Below are positions 50,163 through 58,705 of a DNA stretch of 64,000 nucleotides, piece after piece. The position numbers were made by a program, and so were the translations under genes. The stretch is from Fen-1364 sp049515135. GTDB taxonomy: Bacteria > Spirochaetota > Spirochaetia > SZUA-6 > Fen-1364. Below the pieces are notes generated by a model. That model ran no database searches, was not told the DNA's origin, and saw only the letters and a program-made list of their open reading frames with translations. The stretch covers positions 40,132-104,131 of the forward strand of contig JBEKUJ010000015.1 in NCBI GenBank assembly GCA_049515135.1, read 5' to 3'. The stretch's first letter is position 1; the number at the start of each line of letters is the position of its first letter.

Positions 50163-51193
50163 TCGCTCACCTGCACCTTGATGGCGCCTCCCTTGCGCGC
50201 CGCGGTCTCCATGGCGGACGGAAAGTCTTGAAGAGGAAAAACGTGCGTCACCAGGTGGCTCACGGATATCCTTCCGCCTTCAATCAGGTCAAGGACCTTT
50301 TCGAAGACATTGACGTAGCGGAAGGAGCCCAGAAGGGCCAGCTCCTTGGATACGACGAGGTTCGCCGGCAAGGCGCCCTCAGGGGGAAGGTTCCCGATCT
50401 GGACAATCGTGGCGCCGCGCGCACACGCTTCAAGGGCCAGGCGGAGCGCCTGCAGGGAACCGGACGCTTCGAACCCCACATCGAAGCCGCCCGGGGCATC
50501 TTCCTCCAGGCGGGCGCCGGCGTCCGGCAAGGAGGGATCCACGGCAAGGTCTGCGCCATGCTCCAGCGCGAAGCTTCGGGCAAAAGGGTCAGGGTCGCTT
50601 ACCGCAATCCGGGAGGCTCCCATGGCCCGGGCAACGGTCAGAATGCACTGGCCCACGGCGCCAGCGCCGGTTATCAGCACGCGCCGGCCGGCAACGCCGT
50701 CGGCGCGCATGATGGCGTGAGCGGCCACGGCAAGAGGCTCCATGAGAGCGCCCGCTGCATCGTCCACGGATTCGGGCAGCCTGTGACAGCACTGGACGGG
50801 GACCGCGACATACTCCTGGAAACCCCCGTCCAGGTGCGGGATGCTGCTGGCAGACCCGAAGACGCGCATGTTCACACAGAGGTTTGAGCGGCCCTGCCGG
50901 CAGGGCGCGCAGTTGCGGCACGGAATGGTGGGGTCCACGGCAACGCGGTCCCCGGCCGCAAGACCCGTGACCCCGGGGCCCATTTCCACCACCGTTCCCG
51001 CGAACTCGTGACCCATGACAAAAGGCATCTTGATCACGAAGGTCCCGTTGCGGCCGTCCTGGTAGTAGTGGATATCGGTGCCGCAGATCCCGGCCCGGGT
51101 CACGCGGATTATCGCGCAGCCCTCCGCTGCCGCGGGCCGCGGCCGGTTTTCCAGCCTCAGGTCGCGCGAGCCGTGCAGCACCCAGGCCTTCAT
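50159..51193 (-). CDS. Zinc-binding MDR dehydrogenase (sorbitol/threonine dehydrogenase-like)
   Basis: A 344-residue medium-chain dehydrogenase, oxidising a polyol or secondary alcohol. Catalytic zinc ligands Cys in GICGTDIHYYQ near 38 and His in GHEFAGTVVE near 65; structural zinc cysteines in CRNCAPCRQGRSNLC near 95-110; the cofactor loop GAGAVGQCIL near 170. ATG 51193 fits the MKAWVLHG start. It is between the UroD-family gene and the exonuclease on the minus strand and is a good candidate for polyol or sugar-derivative oxidation in this cluster. Confidence 0.9.
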   Translation of the reverse strand: MKAWVLHGSRDLRLENRPRPAAAEGCAIIRVTRAGICGTDIHYYQDGRNGTFVIKMPFVMGHEFAGTVVEMGPGVTGLAAGDRVAVDPTIPCRNCAPCRQGRSNLCVNMRVFGSASSIPHLDGGFQEYVAVPVQCCHRLPESVDDAAGALMEPLAVAAHAIMRADGVAGRRVLITGAGAVGQCILTVARAMGASRIAVSDPDPFARSFALEHGADLAVDPSLPDAGARLEEDAPGGFDVGFEASGSLQALRLALEACARGATIVQIGNLPPEGALPANLVVSKELALLGSFRYVNVFEKVLDLIEGGRISVSHLVTHVFPLQDFPSAMETAARKGGAIKVQVSE

Positions 51194-51303
51194 GACGGCC
51201 GACTCACGCGCGGACACTGAAACTCCACATGGCTGAACCCTCCATGAAACTCGAAGTGGCAACCAGAATCTCACGGACCACAGTCGTTATCAAGGCGACT
51301 CCC

Positions 51304-52344
51304 TTACCGGGCCGACCGGGCCGACCGGGCGGCCCGCACCATGGCATCGATGTTGTCAGCAGGCGTCCCGGGGGATACGCCGCCTCCGGCTGAAAGGAGG
51401 AAGGCGGGATGCCCGGCGTTTTCCGCAAAGCATCGGCGGGCGTGGTCAGCAACTGTTTCGGGATCACCCTGGGCCAGGACGTCCCGCGGGGGGACGTTGC
51501 CTATCAGGCAGACGGAGTCCCCGATGCGGGAGCGCACATCACCCAGGCGCTGGAGGTGCGTGAAGTTGAACGCATTGATGCCGAGATCCGCCAGGAACTC
51601 GTAGCACACCGGTGAGTCGGTGTCGTTGTGCAGGATCTTCACCTCAACCGGCAGGGAGAATATCTCCTTCAGATACGGGTGGGCGAACTCCTGGTAGTCA
51701 TCCCGGGAAAGGAACCCCACCACGTCGTCCAGCACCAGGATGCCGTCCGCCCCTTGGATCGCCTCGGCTTGCGCGGAGAGCCAGTCCCTGGCCAGCTTTG
51801 TGGTCATTTTCAGCAGCCGGTGGGTCATGGTAGGATCGGTCTTCAGGCCAATGAGGAACTCCGTGAGGCCGAACAAGTGGGACGCCACCGCCAGAGGACC
51901 CCGCGCGGCCACCATCCGTATGTCCATTCCCTCGGCCCGCACCAGCGGCAGCACGTGTCTGTACTGAGCCAGGACCAGGGGCATGAGCCCGTCCCGGCCG
52001 GGGTTCGGCTGGGCAAGGCCCTCCACCAGCGCAATGTCCGAGCCGATTGGATGGATGGACGGCGGCTGGTCCGCGGAAAACTCGATGCGGCAGCCGAAGC
52101 CGGAAGGCTCTGCCGCCATGCCGGGCTCCACCCAGAAGCCGGGCAGGAATATCACCTCAGGGAACCGCCGCGCCACGGCAAGGTTTGCGCGAAGCCATGC
52201 ATCCGGGATGCTGATGTAGTCCACGGTGGAGAGGCCCTGGAAAGGCGGAATCCACGGGGTATCCACAATGAGGGCGACAGAGGTCCGGGCAGTCCGTTCG
52301 CCCCGTACCGCGCGAACCAGGTCGTTCCAGTGTTCAGCACGCAC
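51304..52344 (-). CDS. UroD-family (uroporphyrinogen decarboxylase-like) protein
   Basis: A 346-residue (alpha/beta)8-barrel of the UroD family. Seen: ARFPEVIFLPGFWVEPGMAAE, RGPLAVASHLFGLTEFLIGL, and SAGGGVSPGTPADNIDAMV at the end, the last typical of UroD-like methyltransferases rather than HemE. The usual N-terminal arginine-rich active site of true HemE is not seen, so a corrinoid- or cofactor-linked methyl transfer or another barrel activity is more likely. GTG 52344 follows GGGAGGG. The C-terminus ends in repeated Arg-Ser-Ala from a 9-base DNA repeat near 51305-51332. Confidence 0.8.
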   Translation of the reverse strand: MRAEHWNDLVRAVRGERTARTSVALIVDTPWIPPFQGLSTVDYISIPDAWLRANLAVARRFPEVIFLPGFWVEPGMAAEPSGFGCRIEFSADQPPSIHPIGSDIALVEGLAQPNPGRDGLMPLVLAQYRHVLPLVRAEGMDIRMVAARGPLAVASHLFGLTEFLIGLKTDPTMTHRLLKMTTKLARDWLSAQAEAIQGADGILVLDDVVGFLSRDDYQEFAHPYLKEIFSLPVEVKILHNDTDSPVCYEFLADLGINAFNFTHLQRLGDVRSRIGDSVCLIGNVPPRDVLAQGDPETVADHARRCFAENAGHPAFLLSAGGGVSPGTPADNIDAMVRAARSARSAR

Positions 52345-52380
52345 TTATGGTCCCTCCCCTGCCTCCCCCTCAAAAAAAAG

Positions 52381-52408
52381 TTGACAGCACCGATGGGGAG
52401 GGTATAGA
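52381..52408 (+). promoter_or_regulatory. Sigma70 promoter of the second sugar-uptake cluster
   Basis: TTGACA (52381-52386), 16-base spacer, TATAGA (52403-52408). The leader of about 110 bases holds the palindrome 52423-52440 and a 6-base stem AGAGAC / GTCTCT at 52470-52484. Confidence 0.68.
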
Positions 52409-52422
52409 CTGAATCTGAAATC

Positions 52423-52440
52423 ACACTGATACATCAGTGT
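52423..52440. promoter_or_regulatory. Perfect palindromic operator downstream of the promoter
   Basis: ACACTGAT (52423-52430), 2 bases, ATCAGTGT (52433-52440), eight-base perfect arms about 14 bases after the -10 box. A repressor here would block early elongation. The GntR protein encoded at 57104 is the likely ligand. Confidence 0.65.
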
Positions 52441-52526
52441 TATACTACAGCAAGGAGGTTGGTTGCGCAAGAGACTTGGTCTCTAGGACATTCTGCACCC
52501 AAACATGGGTCAAAGGAGAGAGGCAG

Positions 52527-53546
52527 ATGAACTGGAAACGTATTGCGGCGCTCGTGTGCGTGGCATTCCTGGTTTCGGGAATTGCCGTCTTCGCGGCGGA
52601 CAATGCCGCGGGGAAAGGGTTCGTGATCGGGTTCTCCAACTCCTACGGCGGCAACACGTACCGCCAGACGATGGAGGCCCTCTTCAAAAAGCTCGCGGAC
52701 AAGATGGTCGCAGACGGCACCCTGAAGAGCTACAAGATGCTTCAGTCGAACAACAACGTCGCGACCCAGGTCTCGCAGATAGAAAGCCTGATCCTGGAGG
52801 GCGTGAACGCAATCATCATAGATCCGGGCAGCGGGTCGGGGCTCAATGGGGCCATCGACAAAGCCGTCAGCGCGGGGATCCCCGTGGTCATTGCCAACGA
52901 CGGACCCGTGACCTCAGACAAGTGCTACCAGATCCTCTGGGACACGGACTCCATGGCGTCGAACGCCGCCAATCACCTTGCGGACCTCATCGGCCGCAAG
53001 GGCAACATCATTGAGATCCGCGGCCTGGCGGGCGTGCCCTTCGATGACGCTTTCCATGCATCCGTGGTGAAAGCTCTCAAGGCGTTCCCGAATGTCAAGG
53101 TCGTAGGCACCGTGTACGGCGAGTGGACAGAATCCGTTGCGCAGCAGCAGGTGACGTCGATCCTTCCCGGGCTCAAGCAGGTGGACGGTATCCTGGGCCA
53201 GGGAGGAGACGAGTATGGAGCCCTGGAGGCGTTCCAGGCTGCGGGAAGAAAGATCCCCGTCATCATCGGCGGAAACCGCGGCAACTTCCTGACGTGGTGG
53301 TCGCAGGAGAAGGCAAAGAGCGGCTACAAGTCCTTCTCGTGGGCGGCCAACCCGTGGAGCGCCGCGTCCTCGCTCTATGTCGCAGTCGACATCCTCAGGG
53401 GCGTCAAGGTTCCCAAGACCATGATCATGCCCGCTCTCAGCATCACGCAGGACATGGTGGACAACTTCGCCAACCTCAGGCCGGATGAGGTCGCCGCGAA
53501 AGAGTACGACCATGACTGGATCGTGAGCACCTACTATAAGAAGTAA
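52527..53546 (+). CDS. Ribose-type periplasmic sugar-binding protein
   Basis: Binding protein of the Peripla_BP_4 / RbsB-like family, 339 residues, cluster B type. Signal peptide about 24 residues ends VFA. The mature part begins GFVIGFSNSYGGNTYRQTM and contains VNAIIIDPGSGSG near 110-125, VIANDGPV near 140 and GNIIEIRGLAGVPFDD near 165-180. AAAGGAGAG precedes ATG 52527. It is followed by a strong terminator at 53567, then the fused transporter. The ligand is probably a pentose, polyol or related compound. Confidence 0.9.
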   Translation: MNWKRIAALVCVAFLVSGIAVFAADNAAGKGFVIGFSNSYGGNTYRQTMEALFKKLADKMVADGTLKSYKMLQSNNNVATQVSQIESLILEGVNAIIIDPGSGSGLNGAIDKAVSAGIPVVIANDGPVTSDKCYQILWDTDSMASNAANHLADLIGRKGNIIEIRGLAGVPFDDAFHASVVKALKAFPNVKVVGTVYGEWTESVAQQQVTSILPGLKQVDGILGQGGDEYGALEAFQAAGRKIPVIIGGNRGNFLTWWSQEKAKSGYKSFSWAANPWSAASSLYVAVDILRGVKVPKTMIMPALSITQDMVDNFANLRPDEVAAKEYDHDWIVSTYYKK

Positions 53547-53566
53547 GCTCAGGCCAGACGATCAGT

Positions 53567-53599
53567 GCGACGGGTCCCGCGGGGCCCGTCGCCTTTTTT
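53567..53599 (+). terminator. Rho-independent terminator after the second binding-protein gene
   Basis: GCGACGGG / CCCGTCGC stem (53567-53574, 53585-53592) with an inner CCC/GGG pairing, followed by six T (53594-53599). Same placement between binding protein and transporter as the terminator at 17077. Confidence 0.9.
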
Positions 53600-53624
53600 C
53601 AGCGGACTGTTCCCCCGGCTCTTT

Positions 53625-53652
53625 CTGGCACATCCCGGTGCGCGGGTATACT
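53625..53652 (+). promoter_or_regulatory. Candidate internal promoter of the fused transporter
   Basis: CTGGCA (53625-53630), 16-base spacer, TATACT (53647-53652). Start would fall about seven bases before ATG 53667, a near-leaderless transcript. Confidence 0.45.
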
Positions 53653-53666
53653 ATGGCGGGTAGCAC

Positions 53667-56144
53667 ATGAGCGATCAGGCAGCACAGGCGCACAATTCCT
53701 TCCTCCGGCTCACCGCAATCTGCAAGAACTTCGGCACCACACGGGCCCTGCAGGACATGAGCCTGGAGATCCGCCTGGGGGAAATCCTGGGCCTGGTGGG
53801 TCCCAACGGCGCAGGCAAGAGCACCCTCATCAAGGTGATTACCGGCGTGGAGACGCCCACAAGCGGCGCCATTGCGTTCCTGGCCGCGGCCAGGACTGCC
53901 GCGGGCCTGACTGCGAACGCGGCGAAGGAATGGGGTGTTGCGTGCGCCTACCAGGAGCTTTCGCTCTTCACCAACCTGAAGGTCTATGAGAACTTCCTGG
54001 TGAGCCTGATGGACCACAGGCCTTTCGGCACTCCCGGGTGGAGGCGACGCGGCGCGCAGGTGGCCCGGACGTTCCTGGATGAGCTGTTTCCGGATCACGG
54101 GATCGACGTGTATGCGCCGGTGAGCGCCCTGCTCCTTCCGCAGCGGCAGATGCTGGAAATCGCAAAGGCCATCTCGCAGGAGGGACTGAAGCTGCTGATC
54201 CTGGATGAGCCTACCTCCTCCCTGACGGGAGACAGGATCACCCAGCTGCATGAGGCGATGAGGGCCCTGGGGAAACGGGGGATCGCCATCATCTACATCT
54301 CCCACAAGCTGGATGAGATAGAGAAAGTCTGCGACCGCGTGGTTGTCATGAAAGGCGGCGCCACGCAGTGGGCGGGCTACCGGGCCGCCACGTCCATGGG
54401 CGAGCTTGTGGAGATCCTCGGGGGCAAGGTCCAGGCCGCCCACAAGGCAGTCCAGGAGAACCGGGACCTCCCGCTGGCTCTCAGCATCGACGGCCTGAGC
54501 ACGGAGGCCCTCCACGACATCCGCCTGCACGTTCGAAAAGGGGAGATCGTGGGGATATCCGGCCTCCAGGGAGCCGGGCAGACCGAGCTGATGCGGGAGA
54601 TTTTCAGGGCTTCCAAAAAAACCGTGCGCGGCCCGGGAATCCGCCTGGAGGCGGATGTCACGTATGCAAGCGGGGACAGGCACAACGAAGGGATCTTCCC
54701 GCTCTGGGACATCGCGGACAACACTGTCATCTCAAGCCTCGGCCGGGTGACCCGCTACGGGCTCATCAACACGGGGAAGCTCGTGGCCCTGGCGAAATAC
54801 TGGTACGAGAAGCTCAAGATACGGGCACGCGGAGTCCGGGACCCCATCACAAGCCTCTCCGGCGGCAACCAGCAGAAAGCCCTGATGGCGCGGTGCCTGG
54901 CAACCGAATCCGGGCTTGTGCTGCTGAACGACCCCACAAGCGGAGTGGACGTGGAAACGAAGCAGGAGATCTACCGGCTGCTGGATGAGGCAAAGCAGCA
55001 GGGAAAGGCCATCCTGCTGCACAGCACGGAAGACCTGGAAATGGAGCAGTGCGACCGGGTGTACGTCATGCACGAAGGCAGGATCGTTCAGGAGCTGGTG
55101 GGAGAGCAGGTCTCCGTGCAGAACATCATCACCACCTCCTTCCGTGAGAAGTCGAAAGGGTTGGCGGAGAAGGAGCAGCGGGGGATCGGCGCCCCGAGGC
55201 GCGCGGGGGACGCGGTGCGCCGGGTTGTCAACAACGGGGCCTTCCTGGCATTTGCAACCCTCATCACGATCTTCATCATCAATTCGATGTTCAACCGCAG
55301 GATAACCTCGTACCTTGGAGTCCAGCTCCTGTACTCCTCCGCGGTCCCCCTGGTGTTCATCGCCCTGGGCCAGATGTTCATCGTGATAACCGGCGGCATC
55401 GACCTGGGAAACGGTCAGTCCGTGGGCCTCCTGAACGTGATCATAGCGTTCGTGGTGACGGCCAATCCGGGGCTCGGCGCAGCATACGTGCTGCTGGTGG
55501 TCCTGGCGTACGCCGGTCTGGCCGCCGTCATTTACTTCACGCGGATCCCGGCCATCGTGATCACCCTGGGCGCGTCTTTCGTATGGCTGGGTCTGGCGCT
55601 CACCATCGCCCCGGTGCCCGGGGGGAAGGCGCCCGCGTGGCTTGCCGCATTCTATAACTTCAGGTTTCCCTTTGTTCCCATGCCCATCATCATAGCCGCG
55701 GCAGGGGGGCTCCTGGCTTTCTGGATCGTGCGCCGGTCAAAGTATGGCATGATCATCAACGCAGTGGGCAACAACCCAACGGCGGTGAGCCGGGCCGGGT
55801 GGTCCCAGTTCATGGCGATGGCGGTGGCCTACGCCCTGGCGGGGCTGATGACGGTGATCGGGGCCCTCATGCTGACCGCCATTGCGGCAAGCGGTGACGC
55901 GAACTCCAGCCGCGGGTACAACATGCTCAGCATCGCCACCATCATCCTCGGGGGGTGCAGCTTCTTCGGCGGGATCAGCTCGCCGGTCGGCGTGGTGGCC
56001 GCGGCGCTCGGAATCTCCAGCATCTCGTTCCTTCTCACCTTCATCGGGATAGATTCCAACATGCAAAGCGCCGTGACCGGCCTGATCCTGATTGCCGCGC
56101 TGGCCCTGAAGCTGGTGAGCGCGCGCATGGAGGTCAGGAGATGA
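53667..56144 (+). CDS. Fused RbsA-type double ATPase and RbsC-type permease
   Basis: One 825-residue protein joins an RbsA-like ATPase (about residues 1-500) to an RbsC-like permease (about 510-825), normally separate. In ABC domain 1 Walker A is GPNGAGKST (45-53) and Walker B LLILDEP (176-182), but the signature is LLLPQRQ (155-161) instead of LSxGQ. Domain 2 has a degenerate Walker A (GLQGAGQTEL), an intact SLSGGNQQK and an altered Walker B (LLNDPTSGVDV). The permease part has AVPLVFIALGQMFIVITGGIDL and about eight helices. The stop overlaps the next permease by four bases. Confidence 0.88.
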   Translation: MSDQAAQAHNSFLRLTAICKNFGTTRALQDMSLEIRLGEILGLVGPNGAGKSTLIKVITGVETPTSGAIAFLAAARTAAGLTANAAKEWGVACAYQELSLFTNLKVYENFLVSLMDHRPFGTPGWRRRGAQVARTFLDELFPDHGIDVYAPVSALLLPQRQMLEIAKAISQEGLKLLILDEPTSSLTGDRITQLHEAMRALGKRGIAIIYISHKLDEIEKVCDRVVVMKGGATQWAGYRAATSMGELVEILGGKVQAAHKAVQENRDLPLALSIDGLSTEALHDIRLHVRKGEIVGISGLQGAGQTELMREIFRASKKTVRGPGIRLEADVTYASGDRHNEGIFPLWDIADNTVISSLGRVTRYGLINTGKLVALAKYWYEKLKIRARGVRDPITSLSGGNQQKALMARCLATESGLVLLNDPTSGVDVETKQEIYRLLDEAKQQGKAILLHSTEDLEMEQCDRVYVMHEGRIVQELVGEQVSVQNIITTSFREKSKGLAEKEQRGIGAPRRAGDAVRRVVNNGAFLAFATLITIFIINSMFNRRITSYLGVQLLYSSAVPLVFIALGQMFIVITGGIDLGNGQSVGLLNVIIAFVVTANPGLGAAYVLLVVLAYAGLAAVIYFTRIPAIVITLGASFVWLGLALTIAPVPGGKAPAWLAAFYNFRFPFVPMPIIIAAAGGLLAFWIVRRSKYGMIINAVGNNPTAVSRAGWSQFMAMAVAYALAGLMTVIGALMLTAIAASGDANSSRGYNMLSIATIILGGCSFFGGISSPVGVVAAALGISSISFLLTFIGIDSNMQSAVTGLILIAALALKLVSARMEVRR

Positions 56145-57091
56145 CCCTTGGACGCTTCGTGGGCAGGAACGTCTGGATCTGGTCCGTGGTGGGATCTCTC
56201 TGCCTGTGGATCGTCATCAGCATAATGACGGGCCAGTTCTCCCTGCACATGGTGTCGGTGAGCGCCACCCTGGCCAGCTTCCTTGTGCTCCTGAGCCTGG
56301 GGCAGATGACGGTCATCACCAGCGGCAACGGGGCCATCGACCTGTCAAGCCAGTACACGGTGGCGCTGGCCGCCTACATTTCCTCCATGCTGACAGCGGA
56401 CTACGGGATCGCCGTGGGCCTTGCCGTTTCCCTGGCCGTGTGCGTGTGCATCGGCATCCTGATCGGCGTGATCAACCTGTATCTGCGCGTCCCTCCCATG
56501 ATCACCACGCTCGCCGTGGGCTTCATCGTGTATTCCGTGGTGCTGATCGTCTCCCGCATGACCACCGGCATGCCTTCCGCGGGAGTCGCGTTTTTCACCC
56601 AGAAGCTGAGGATCTTTGGATTGTCCCCGATGATCTACGTGGCTGCCTTGGCCGCTGTCCTGATGGGCGTCATCATGTACCGCACCAAGTTCGGAAAGCG
56701 CCTGCACGCGGTGGGCCAGAACAGGACTTCGGCTGCCCTGGCCGGAATCAACGTGGTGCGAGTAGTGATCACCGCGTTCGTCGTCAGCAGCCTCCTTGCT
56801 GGCATCACCGGCACCCTCATGGGAGGATACTTCGGCGGCGCATTCCAGGACGTGGGCGTGGCGTACCTGATGACATCCGTTGCGGCAACGGTGATCGGCG
56901 GGACAAGCGCGGCGGGCGGCAAGTCCAGCGTTGCCGGGGCCGTGGCCGGCTCCCTGCTCCTGACGCTGATGGTGGCATTCCTCAATCTCACGATGCTGCC
57001 GGCCTCGTTCCAGCGGATCATCCAGGGAGGGCTCCTGATGATCATCCTGGTTGCTTCAGTTCCGAAGGGAAAAAGGCGTGCGGCGCTGTAG
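56141..57091 (+). CDS. Sugar ABC permease, RbsC/BPD_transp_2 family
   Basis: A 316-residue permease with about nine helices, the partner of the permease half of the fusion. Motif SLGQMTVITSGNGAIDLSSQ near residue 50-68, ITTLAVGFIVYSVV near 125, and TSVAATVIGGTSAAGGKSSV near 245-265. ATG 56141 overlaps the fusion stop as ATGA and has GGAGG seven bases ahead. It gives the pair of permeases the importer needs: one fused, one separate. Confidence 0.9.
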   Translation: MTLGRFVGRNVWIWSVVGSLCLWIVISIMTGQFSLHMVSVSATLASFLVLLSLGQMTVITSGNGAIDLSSQYTVALAAYISSMLTADYGIAVGLAVSLAVCVCIGILIGVINLYLRVPPMITTLAVGFIVYSVVLIVSRMTTGMPSAGVAFFTQKLRIFGLSPMIYVAALAAVLMGVIMYRTKFGKRLHAVGQNRTSAALAGINVVRVVITAFVVSSLLAGITGTLMGGYFGGAFQDVGVAYLMTSVAATVIGGTSAAGGKSSVAGAVAGSLLLTLMVAFLNLTMLPASFQRIIQGGLLMIILVASVPKGKRRAAL

Positions 57092-57103
57092 GAGGAAAAC
57101 CTG

Positions 57104-57760
57104 ATGGGGGGTGCCGTGAACGGCGCGGTTGGCTTCCCAAGGCTGGGGGCCAAGGCATACGAAATCCTCAGGAACAAGATCGTCACGTGCCAGTTGATGC
57201 CGGGGGCCGTTGTGGACCAGAACGCGCTGATGAAGGAGATCGGCGTCAGCCGCACGCCGGTGCGCGAGGCGGTCAACGCATTGGAGGCCGAGGGGCTGCT
57301 GATCGTGATGCCTCGGCGCGGGGTCATTGTTGCCCCGATTTCACTGACCGACGTGAGCCAGATCTACACTGTTCGGGAGAACGTGGAGCCCCTCATCGTC
57401 CGGCTGGCAACCCCGGCAGTGGAGAAAGACAGGCTGGCGGAGTACTACGAGATCTTCACGCAGGAGAAGTCCGACCCTGACTCCATCATCCAGAGCGACT
57501 TCGAAATGCACAATTACTTTGCAGAACGGACCGAAAACATGTACCTGGTCCGGCTGATGAGCTCCGTGCTCTCGCAGAACATGCGCATCGTGGTGCTTGG
57601 CGCCAGGGTCCAGGACCGGCTGCCGGCGAGCAACAAGGAGCACGCGGCAATCATCGAGAGGATGCTGGAGCGCGACACGGACGGAGCGGCGGAGGCGATG
57701 CGCGTGCACATTGCCTCGGCAAAGATGATCGCCTCCATGGTCTACAGGATACAGCCGTGA
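57104..57760 (+). CDS. GntR-family regulator with FCD domain
   Basis: A 218-residue GntR/FCD repressor. The N-terminal winged HTH is LMKEIGVSRTPVREAVNALEAEGLL near 43-67, followed by the FCD ligand domain (IYTVRENVEPLIVRLA, then metal-site-like DFEMHNYF and NKEHAAIIERM). GGAGGAAAACCTG precedes ATG 57104. It probably responds to a substrate of this cluster and binds the palindrome at 52423. Confidence 0.9.
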   Translation: MGGAVNGAVGFPRLGAKAYEILRNKIVTCQLMPGAVVDQNALMKEIGVSRTPVREAVNALEAEGLLIVMPRRGVIVAPISLTDVSQIYTVRENVEPLIVRLATPAVEKDRLAEYYEIFTQEKSDPDSIIQSDFEMHNYFAERTENMYLVRLMSSVLSQNMRIVVLGARVQDRLPASNKEHAAIIERMLERDTDGAAEAMRVHIASAKMIASMVYRIQP

Positions 57761-58698
57761 GCAGCGCGGGAACGTTCACCATCGTGGATGCCCACGCGCA
57801 CGTGATCGAGCACATCGCCGGCCTGGGCCGAAAAGGCGAGTCCCGGGCCGTCGGAAGAGGCAGAGTGCGGTGGGTGAGCGGAGAGGAAGCGCAGCTGGTC
57901 CCCGAGGCGTGGGGAGATGCTTCTTTCACCCATGACAGACTGATCCAGGTAATGGACGAGCACACAATCTCGAAAGCAGTCCTGATGCAGGGCTCCTTCT
58001 ACGGGTTCTGCAACGACTACACGCTGGAAGCGCAGCGCAAGCACCCTGGCAGGCTCTACGGCATGGGGACCTTCGATCCATATTCGTACGAGGCGCGCTC
58101 CATCATGGAGCACCTCATCAGTGACTTCAGGTTCCTGGGGTTCAAGTTCGAGATCAGCCGTTCATTCGGCCTGATGGGGTATCATCCCGAGCTTCGCCTG
58201 AACCGTGAGCCCATGACCCGGATCTGGGAGTTTGCGCAGGAGAAGAAGCTCCCCGTCAGCCTTGACCTCGGCACGTTCGGGGAGCCCAGCCTCCAGATCC
58301 AGGCGATGAAGAAGATCGCGGGCCGATACAAGGGAATCCGGTTTGTCATAGAACACCTGTTCTACCCCGGCCTTGGTCATTACGAAGATGTGCGGGCAGC
58401 GCTTTCCCAGCTTGCTCCTTTTAAGAACGTCTCTTTCACCATTGCCTCAATCCCCAACAGCCTCATGCCGGAAGCGTACCCCTTTCCTTCCGCACGCCGG
58501 TATGCGGGCATTGCGAAAGAGGTGGTCGGCGCGCAACGGATCCTCTGGGGCAGCGACCTTCCCTCGGTTGCGGTGAATGCCCCCTATCGCCAGCTCATCG
58601 ATTATGTCGCGGAGAGCGGGTTGTTCTCCGACGACGAGCTTCGCAAGGTCTACTCTGAAAACGCCGTCCGGGTGTACGGCCTCTCTGGCACCGAATGA
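57757..58698 (+). CDS. Amidohydrolase_2-family TIM-barrel hydrolase
   Basis: A 313-residue metal-dependent hydrolase (COG2159-like). N-terminal DAHAHVIEH near residue 10 supplies metal ligands; IEHLFYPG near 202 and WGSDLPS near 267 match the family His and Asp sites. GTG 57757 overlaps the regulator stop (GTGA). As the last gene of the uptake-regulator operon it probably opens a lactone or removes a carboxyl group from the imported compound or its product. Confidence 0.85.
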   Translation: MSSAGTFTIVDAHAHVIEHIAGLGRKGESRAVGRGRVRWVSGEEAQLVPEAWGDASFTHDRLIQVMDEHTISKAVLMQGSFYGFCNDYTLEAQRKHPGRLYGMGTFDPYSYEARSIMEHLISDFRFLGFKFEISRSFGLMGYHPELRLNREPMTRIWEFAQEKKLPVSLDLGTFGEPSLQIQAMKKIAGRYKGIRFVIEHLFYPGLGHYEDVRAALSQLAPFKNVSFTIASIPNSLMPEAYPFPSARRYAGIAKEVVGAQRILWGSDLPSVAVNAPYRQLIDYVAESGLFSDDELRKVYSENAVRVYGLSGTE

Positions 58699-58705
58699 TG
58701 CTTGG

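Noticed and set aside
52470..52484. Hairpin AGAGAC/GTCTCT in the leader as a riboswitch
   Set aside because: The stem is short and stands alone, with no surrounding conserved structure to suggest a ligand pocket.
53626..53641. Sigma54-like TGGCAC...TGC before the fused transporter
   Set aside because: The GG and GC are one base too far apart (11 rather than 10 between), and a sigma70-type CTGGCA/TATACT pair explains the same bases.
56206..57480. Second long plus-strand frame across the permease and GntR genes
   Set aside because: It crosses two real genes in another frame, with Arg/Gly/His-rich sequence typical of shadow frames.
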